A stretch of 64,000 nt of DNA from G963676795 sp963677215 (lineage in GTDB: Bacteria; Desulfobacterota; Desulfuromonadia; Desulfuromonadales; Geopsychrobacteraceae). Both the position numbers and the translations under genes were made by a program. The notes under the pieces were generated by a model. The model was not told where the DNA came from. It saw nothing but the letters and a program-made list of their open reading frames with translations, and did not search any database. Location of the stretch: positions 2,666,001 to 2,730,000 of the forward strand of contig OY781919.1 in assembly GCA_963677215.1 (NCBI GenBank), given 5' to 3'. This document shows positions 60,260-64,000 of the stretch, piece by piece; the first letter of the stretch is position 1, and each line of letters opens with the position of its first letter.

Positions 60260-61978
60260 ATGGTTGAAGAGAAAGACATGTACGACGAAAACGAAATGGA
60301 ACTATTTGATGGCGAGGAGAGCTTTGAGGAGCTTCTCAAGGATTACGAGCAGGGCGGTTTCGAACTGAAGCGTAATGACGTCGTCGAAGGCACAATTGTC
60401 CAGGTTAATCCTGATTCGGTTGTTGTCGATGTCGGTTACAAATCGGAAGGTGTCATTCCGATTCGTGAGTTCGCCGACGAAAACGGTGAAATCAACGTCA
60501 AGGTCGGTGACGTCTACGACGTCCTGTTCGGTGGCGGTGAAAGCGATAGCGGTCTGATCGTCCTGTCCAAGGAAAAAGCAGATCGTCAGAAAATCTGGAA
60601 CTCTCTGGAAGAGGGTGCGGTCGTTGAAGGTCGTATCGTCAGCCGGATTAAAGGTGGCCTGTCAGTTGATATCGGCGTTAACGCCTTCCTGCCTGGTTCC
60701 CAGGTTGACCTGCGTCCGGTCCGTAACCTGGACAAGGTCATTGGCCAGTCTTTCGATTTCAAGATCATCAAGCTCAACAAGCGTCGTGGCAACATCGTTC
60801 TGTCCCGTCGTGTTCTGCTCGAAAAAGAGCGTGAGTCCCAGCGCGGTGAGACCCTCAAGACCCTGGAAGAAAATCAGGTTGTTGAAGGTGTCGTCAAGAA
60901 CCTGACCGATTACGGCGCATTTATCGACCTCGGTGGTATCGACGGCCTGCTCCACATCACCGACATGTCCTGGGGGCGCGTCAAGCACCCATCCGACATC
61001 CTGGCTGTTGGCGACAAGATCAACGTCAAGGTTCTCAAGTTCGACAAGGATAAAGAACGCGTTTCCTTGGGTCTCAAGCAGATCGCTCCTGATCCATGGC
61101 TCGACGTCACCGCCAAGTACCCGATCGGTGCCAAGGTTGTCGGCAAGGTTGTCAGCCTGACCGATTACGGCGCATTCATCGAGCTGGAAGAGGGTGTCGA
61201 AGGCCTGATCCACGTTTCCGAAATGAGCTGGACCAAGCGCGTTAAGCATCCGAACAAGGTTCTCAATATCGGCGATGATATAGAGTCTGTTGTTCTGGCT
61301 CTCGACTCCGAAAACCGTCGTATCTCCCTGGGCCTCAAGCAGATCGAGCCTAACCCATGGGACATCATCGGCGAGAAATTCCCGATCGGTACTATCATCG
61401 AAGGTCAGGTCAAGAACATCACTGACTTCGGTATCTTCGTTGGTGTTGACGAAGGGATTGACGGTCTGGTTCACATCTCCGACCTGTCCTGGACCAAGCG
61501 CATCAAGCATCCTTCCGAAGTTTACAAGAAGGGTGACCTGGTCAAGGCCGTTGTCCTGAACATCGACCGTGAGAACGAGCGTTTCTCTCTCGGCCTCAAG
61601 CAGCTGAACCTGGATCCATGGGAGACTGTGCCAGTTCGTTATACCCGTGGTACCATCGTCAGCGGTAACGTCACTTCGGTCACCGATTTCGGTATCTTCA
61701 TTGAGCTGGAAGAGGGAATTGAAGGTCTGATCCACGTTTCCGAACTGAGCAAAGAAAAAATCGACAGCCCGAAAGATTTCGCCAAGGTTGGTGACACTCT
61801 GGAAGCTGCCGTTCTTCAGGTTGACACCGTTGATCGCAAGATCGCTCTGTCCGTCAAGAACCTCGACGAGCAGAAAGAAAAAGCTGAAGTCAACGAATTC
61901 ATGGGCGCTGGCAAGAATGCAACGTCCAACCTGGGCGATCTGCTGAAAGGCGCGCTCGACAGCAAGTCTGAAGATTAA
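60260..61978 (+). CDS. rpsA: 30S ribosomal protein S1
   Basis: RNA-binding ribosomal protein that recruits mRNA to the small subunit. 572 residues with six S1 OB-fold repeats, starting near residues 35, 120, 205, 290, 378 and 465 (for example VVEGVVKNLTDYGAFIDLGG and VVGKVVSLTDYGAFIELEEG). The N-terminus is acidic (MYDENEMELFDGEESFEELL), the ribosome-binding arm. ATG 60260 follows AAGGGGG at about 11 bases; ATG 60278 is an alternative. Strong codon bias for C-ending codons fits high expression and produces a long antisense ORF that is not a gene. Confidence 0.97.
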   Translation: MVEEKDMYDENEMELFDGEESFEELLKDYEQGGFELKRNDVVEGTIVQVNPDSVVVDVGYKSEGVIPIREFADENGEINVKVGDVYDVLFGGGESDSGLIVLSKEKADRQKIWNSLEEGAVVEGRIVSRIKGGLSVDIGVNAFLPGSQVDLRPVRNLDKVIGQSFDFKIIKLNKRRGNIVLSRRVLLEKERESQRGETLKTLEENQVVEGVVKNLTDYGAFIDLGGIDGLLHITDMSWGRVKHPSDILAVGDKINVKVLKFDKDKERVSLGLKQIAPDPWLDVTAKYPIGAKVVGKVVSLTDYGAFIELEEGVEGLIHVSEMSWTKRVKHPNKVLNIGDDIESVVLALDSENRRISLGLKQIEPNPWDIIGEKFPIGTIIEGQVKNITDFGIFVGVDEGIDGLVHISDLSWTKRIKHPSEVYKKGDLVKAVVLNIDRENERFSLGLKQLNLDPWETVPVRYTRGTIVSGNVTSVTDFGIFIELEEGIEGLIHVSELSKEKIDSPKDFAKVGDTLEAAVLQVDTVDRKIALSVKNLDEQKEKAEVNEFMGAGKNATSNLGDLLKGALDSKSED

Positions 61979-61996
61979 GCTGCAATGCATATCCAC

Positions 61997-62024
61997 CAGG
62001 ACCCCGGTTTTTATCGGGGTCCTG
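61997..62024. terminator. Hairpin between rpsA and sppA
   Basis: CAGGACCCCG (61997-62006) and CGGGGTCCTG (62015-62024) form a perfect 10-bp stem with loop GTTTTTAT. No T run follows, so it may stabilise the rpsA mRNA 3' end or reduce read-through rather than terminate fully. Confidence 0.5.
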
Positions 62025-62037
62025 ATCAATTGTTGAG

Positions 62038-62922
62038 ATGAAAAAACGACCTTTTTTAATGGCGGCCTGCGCCGTTGGCGGCGTTTTTGTTTTTTTTCTG
62101 CTGGTCATCCTGGCCGCAGGACTACTTCGCCAAGGCAGCTTTCATGTACCTGTTGGTGCCAGAATCGGCATTATCAAAGTTCGTGGAACTATTACCGACT
62201 CGGGGCTCCTGCTCCAGCAGATTGACCAATTCAGAAAACAGAATACTGTCAAGGCTGTCATCTTACGTGTCGATTCTCCCGGTGGCGGGGTAGGTCCCTC
62301 GCAGGAGATATACGAGGAGCTTAAGCGTCTGGCTGCCGAAAAGCCCCTTATTGTTTCGATGGGGTCGGTTGCTGCATCGGGTGGCTATTACATCGCTGTA
62401 GCCGCACAACGTATCTTCGCAAATCCCGGAACGATCACCGGCAGTATTGGCGTCATCATGTCTTTCCCTGATTATCAGGAATTGATGGGTAAGGTCGGTG
62501 TTAAAACGGAAGTCGTCAAGAGCGGACGTTTCAAGGATGTCGGCTCGTCAACCCGTGATTTTACCGTTGAAGATCGTGCTTTGCTGCAAGGCTTGATCGA
62601 CGATGTTCATCTGCAGTTTATCGAAGCAGTGAGTGCCGGGCGCAATATTCCGGTCGAGCAATTGATACCGCTTGTTGACGGGCGTATCTTTACCGGACGC
62701 CAGGCTCTGGAAAAGGGGCTGATTGATGAATTGGGCTCACTGCCGGATGCTGTGCGTTACGCAGCTCAGCTAGTCGGTGCCGGTGATGATCCGGAACTGT
62801 TGTATCCGGATGAGCAACCCGCCGGGCTGTGGGAACGTTATCTGAATTCTGCGGTAACACGGCTTGGTTTTGACCTGAATCTGAATTCTCCGGTGGGCCC
62901 TCAGTTTATCTGGAGCCGATAA
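62038..62922 (+). CDS. sppA: Signal peptide peptidase SppA
   Basis: Membrane-bound serine protease digesting leftover signal peptides. 294 residues, the short single-domain form. N-terminal anchor (CAVGGVFVFFLLVILAAGLL). The catalytic Ser is in VSMGSVAASGGYYIA and the general-base Lys in SGRFKDVGSSTRDFT. The substrate groove is near RVDSPGGGVGPSQEI. The ATG at 62038 has only a weak ribosome site (GTTGAG). It follows rpsA, as it commonly does in related bacteria. Confidence 0.94.
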   Translation: MKKRPFLMAACAVGGVFVFFLLVILAAGLLRQGSFHVPVGARIGIIKVRGTITDSGLLLQQIDQFRKQNTVKAVILRVDSPGGGVGPSQEIYEELKRLAAEKPLIVSMGSVAASGGYYIAVAAQRIFANPGTITGSIGVIMSFPDYQELMGKVGVKTEVVKSGRFKDVGSSTRDFTVEDRALLQGLIDDVHLQFIEAVSAGRNIPVEQLIPLVDGRIFTGRQALEKGLIDELGSLPDAVRYAAQLVGAGDDPELLYPDEQPAGLWERYLNSAVTRLGFDLNLNSPVGPQFIWSR

Positions 62923-62968
62923 GTCCGATTTGATGGAATAACTTTTTTGAGAAACATGGATGGGAATA

Positions 62969-63247
62969 ATGACTAAAAGCGAATTGATTGAAAAACTTTC
63001 TGATGGTCATGATCTTCTGAACAAGAAGGAAGCAGAAACGGTCGTTAATCTGATTTTTGGTGGTATTGAGCAGGCCCTTTCCACGGGCGATCGTGTCGAA
63101 ATTCGTGGTTTTGGTTCCTTCTCGGTCAGGGAGCGGGAAGCGCGGGAAGCTCGTAACCCCAAAAGTGGCGAACTGGTCAAGATTCCCTGCAGGAAGACTC
63201 CTTTTTTCAAGACGGGCAAGGAGTTGCGCGAGAGGGTTGACGAGTAG
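62969..63247 (+). CDS. ihfB: Integration host factor subunit beta-like DNA-binding protein
   Basis: 92-residue HU/IHF-family DNA-bending protein. It starts MTKSELIEKLSDGHDLLNKK, as in IhfB, and has the family signature GFGSFSVREREAREARNPKS and the beta-arm with Pro for intercalation (IPCRKTPFFKTGKELRE). ATG 62969 is chosen over ATG 62960 by family alignment. rpsA-ihfB proximity supports IHF beta over HU, but the distinction is not certain. A strong terminator follows. Confidence 0.9.
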   Translation: MTKSELIEKLSDGHDLLNKKEAETVVNLIFGGIEQALSTGDRVEIRGFGSFSVREREAREARNPKSGELVKIPCRKTPFFKTGKELRERVDE

Positions 63248-63259
63248 AGTAAGGATATG

Positions 63260-63289
63260 AAAAAGGCCCTGTGAATCAGGGCCTTTTTT
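63260..63289. terminator. Terminator after ihfB
   Basis: AAAAAGGCCCT (63260-63270) and AGGGCCTTTTTT (63278-63289) form a perfect stem with a seven-base loop and a T run. Confidence 0.92.
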
Positions 63290-63558
63290 GATTGATCTCC
63301 AGGATGCCGGACTAACTCTGTTCGTCTGACCTTAGCTATACGCTTAAGTCACAGATGATGCTTCAGGCGTCCTGCTTATGGACAGGCTTGCTCACCACAT
63401 CACCACAGAAATGACAGGCCAAAAGGAACGTTGGTCACGAGACCAGAATTAATCCGCGCATCCCAGATAACCGGACTCTAGTAGGTCTATACTATCAATT
63501 TACCGGCATTTTTCAATCTTCTAAAAAAGTATGAATAGTGCTAAGATGGCGTGTTGTT
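63290..63558. other. 269-base gap with no recognised gene
   Basis: Between the ihfB terminator and the RluA-family gene I see no open frame with a ribosome site and no tRNA fold. Scattered short inverted repeats occur (for example around 63380-63405), but none forms a convincing known RNA. The last 60 bases are AT-rich and should hold the promoter of the downstream gene. Confidence 0.5.
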
Positions 63559-64000
63559 ATGTCTAGCAAATGGCAAATTCATAAACTGAAAGTAGAGAAT
63601 GTCGGAGCGGATCGTCTGGATCTGTTTCTGGCATCTTCAAACTACGACATTTCACGCAGCAAAGCTAAAAAAATCATCGATATCGGTGGAGTTCACCTGA
63701 ACGGAAGGAGAGTCAGGAGCTGTTCTCAGTCTGTACGTCCCGGTGATTCCATTGAGATTTATATCGATCCGTTTCCTCTCGAGCCATACCGGCTCAGTGC
63801 AGATCAGGTCCTGTTTCAGGACAAATTCCTGATTGTTGTCAATAAGCCGCCCTACGTTGATACCCAGCCGACCCATGCCAGGTATAAGGGGACCCTCTAC
63901 GAGGCGCTGCAGGTCTACCTTCAGGATCCATTCAGGCCGCGCCTGAAGCCTGAGCTCGGTATGGTTCAGCGGCTGGACCGCGGGACATCGGGGATTATGG
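63559..64000 (+). CDS. RluA-family pseudouridine synthase (3' truncated by window)
   Basis: N-terminal 147 residues of a 23S rRNA or tRNA pseudouridine synthase. An S4 RNA-binding domain (about 17-75: RLDLFLASSNYDISRSKAKK, then IIDIGGVHLNGRRV) is followed by the synthase start DKFLIVVNKPPYVDTQPTH. The catalytic motif reads VQRLDRGTSGI with the nucleophilic Asp, but with Gln where the family usually has His (HRLD). The gene runs off the window end. Which uridine it modifies cannot be told. Confidence 0.9.
   Translation, partial: MSSKWQIHKLKVENVGADRLDLFLASSNYDISRSKAKKIIDIGGVHLNGRRVRSCSQSVRPGDSIEIYIDPFPLEPYRLSADQVLFQDKFLIVVNKPPYVDTQPTHARYKGTLYEALQVYLQDPFRPRLKPELGMVQRLDRGTSGIM

Noticed and set aside
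63290..63558. Possible tRNA, RNase P or SRP RNA in the ihfB-RluA gap
   Set aside because: No cloverleaf or signature motif of these RNAs could be matched by eye.

Overview
The window looks like a chromosomal segment from a Desulfuromonadales-type bacterium (Geobacter/Pelobacter/Desulfuromonas relatives; former Deltaproteobacteria). The basis is gene order (dnaE-accA; rpsB-tsf-pyrH-frr-uppS-cdsA-dxr-rseP; ilvBN-psd-pssA-leuACDB; queA-tgt-yajC-secDF; pheA-tyrA-aroA-cmk-rpsA-sppA-ihfB), a T-box leader on leuA and LptFG of a Gram-negative envelope. The genus is inferred, not proven. No phage, transposase, CRISPR array, rRNA or tRNA gene was recognised. Almost all of the window is core housekeeping DNA.

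Layout. 1-5 kb: the end of dnaE, then accA, rlpA and a cold-shock gene. 5-8.8 kb: a MoxR/DUF58/transglutaminase membrane operon. 8.9-12.9 kb: a first tgt paralogue on the minus strand, an orphan Cas6-like protein, a membrane-anchored winged-helix protein, and eno on the minus strand. 13-16.6 kb: ilvD and ahcY. 16.7-18.3 kb: a decayed sensor kinase. 18.6-20.8 kb: lptG and lptF on the minus strand. 21-29.6 kb: translation factors, a ferredoxin, lipid and isoprenoid synthesis, rseP and tsaB. 29.8-38.6 kb: ilvB-ilvN-psd-pssA, then a T-box leader and leuA-leuC-leuD, then leuB with its own promoter. 38.7-42.3 kb: an EcfT-like protein, truA, rplM-rpsI and argC. 42.4-45.8 kb: a pseudokinase/TPR protein overlapping an L,D-transpeptidase gene. 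46-51.9 kb: queuosine genes and the Sec accessory complex. 51.9-54.6 kb: recJ and murB. 54.6-60.1 kb: an aminotransferase facing pheA-tyrA, a 145-bp palindromic element, aroA and cmk. 60.2-64 kb: rpsA, sppA, ihfB and a truncated RluA-family gene.

How the genes work together. Branched-chain amino-acid synthesis (ilvB, ilvN, ilvD, leuACDB) and aromatic amino-acid synthesis (pheA, tyrA, aroA, an aminotransferase) are both well represented. ilvC is missing from its usual place between ilvN and psd. Envelope genes (accA, rlpA, lptFG, uppS, cdsA, rseP, psd, pssA, secDF, murB, the L,D-transpeptidase) form a second theme.

The best candidates for undescribed biology are the pseudokinase/L,D-transpeptidase pair, which share a C-terminal NTF2-like domain; the stand-alone Cas6-like protein; cdsA with an apparent ATT start codon; and the palindromic element between tyrA and aroA. 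Promoters and terminators were read by eye and are predictions.
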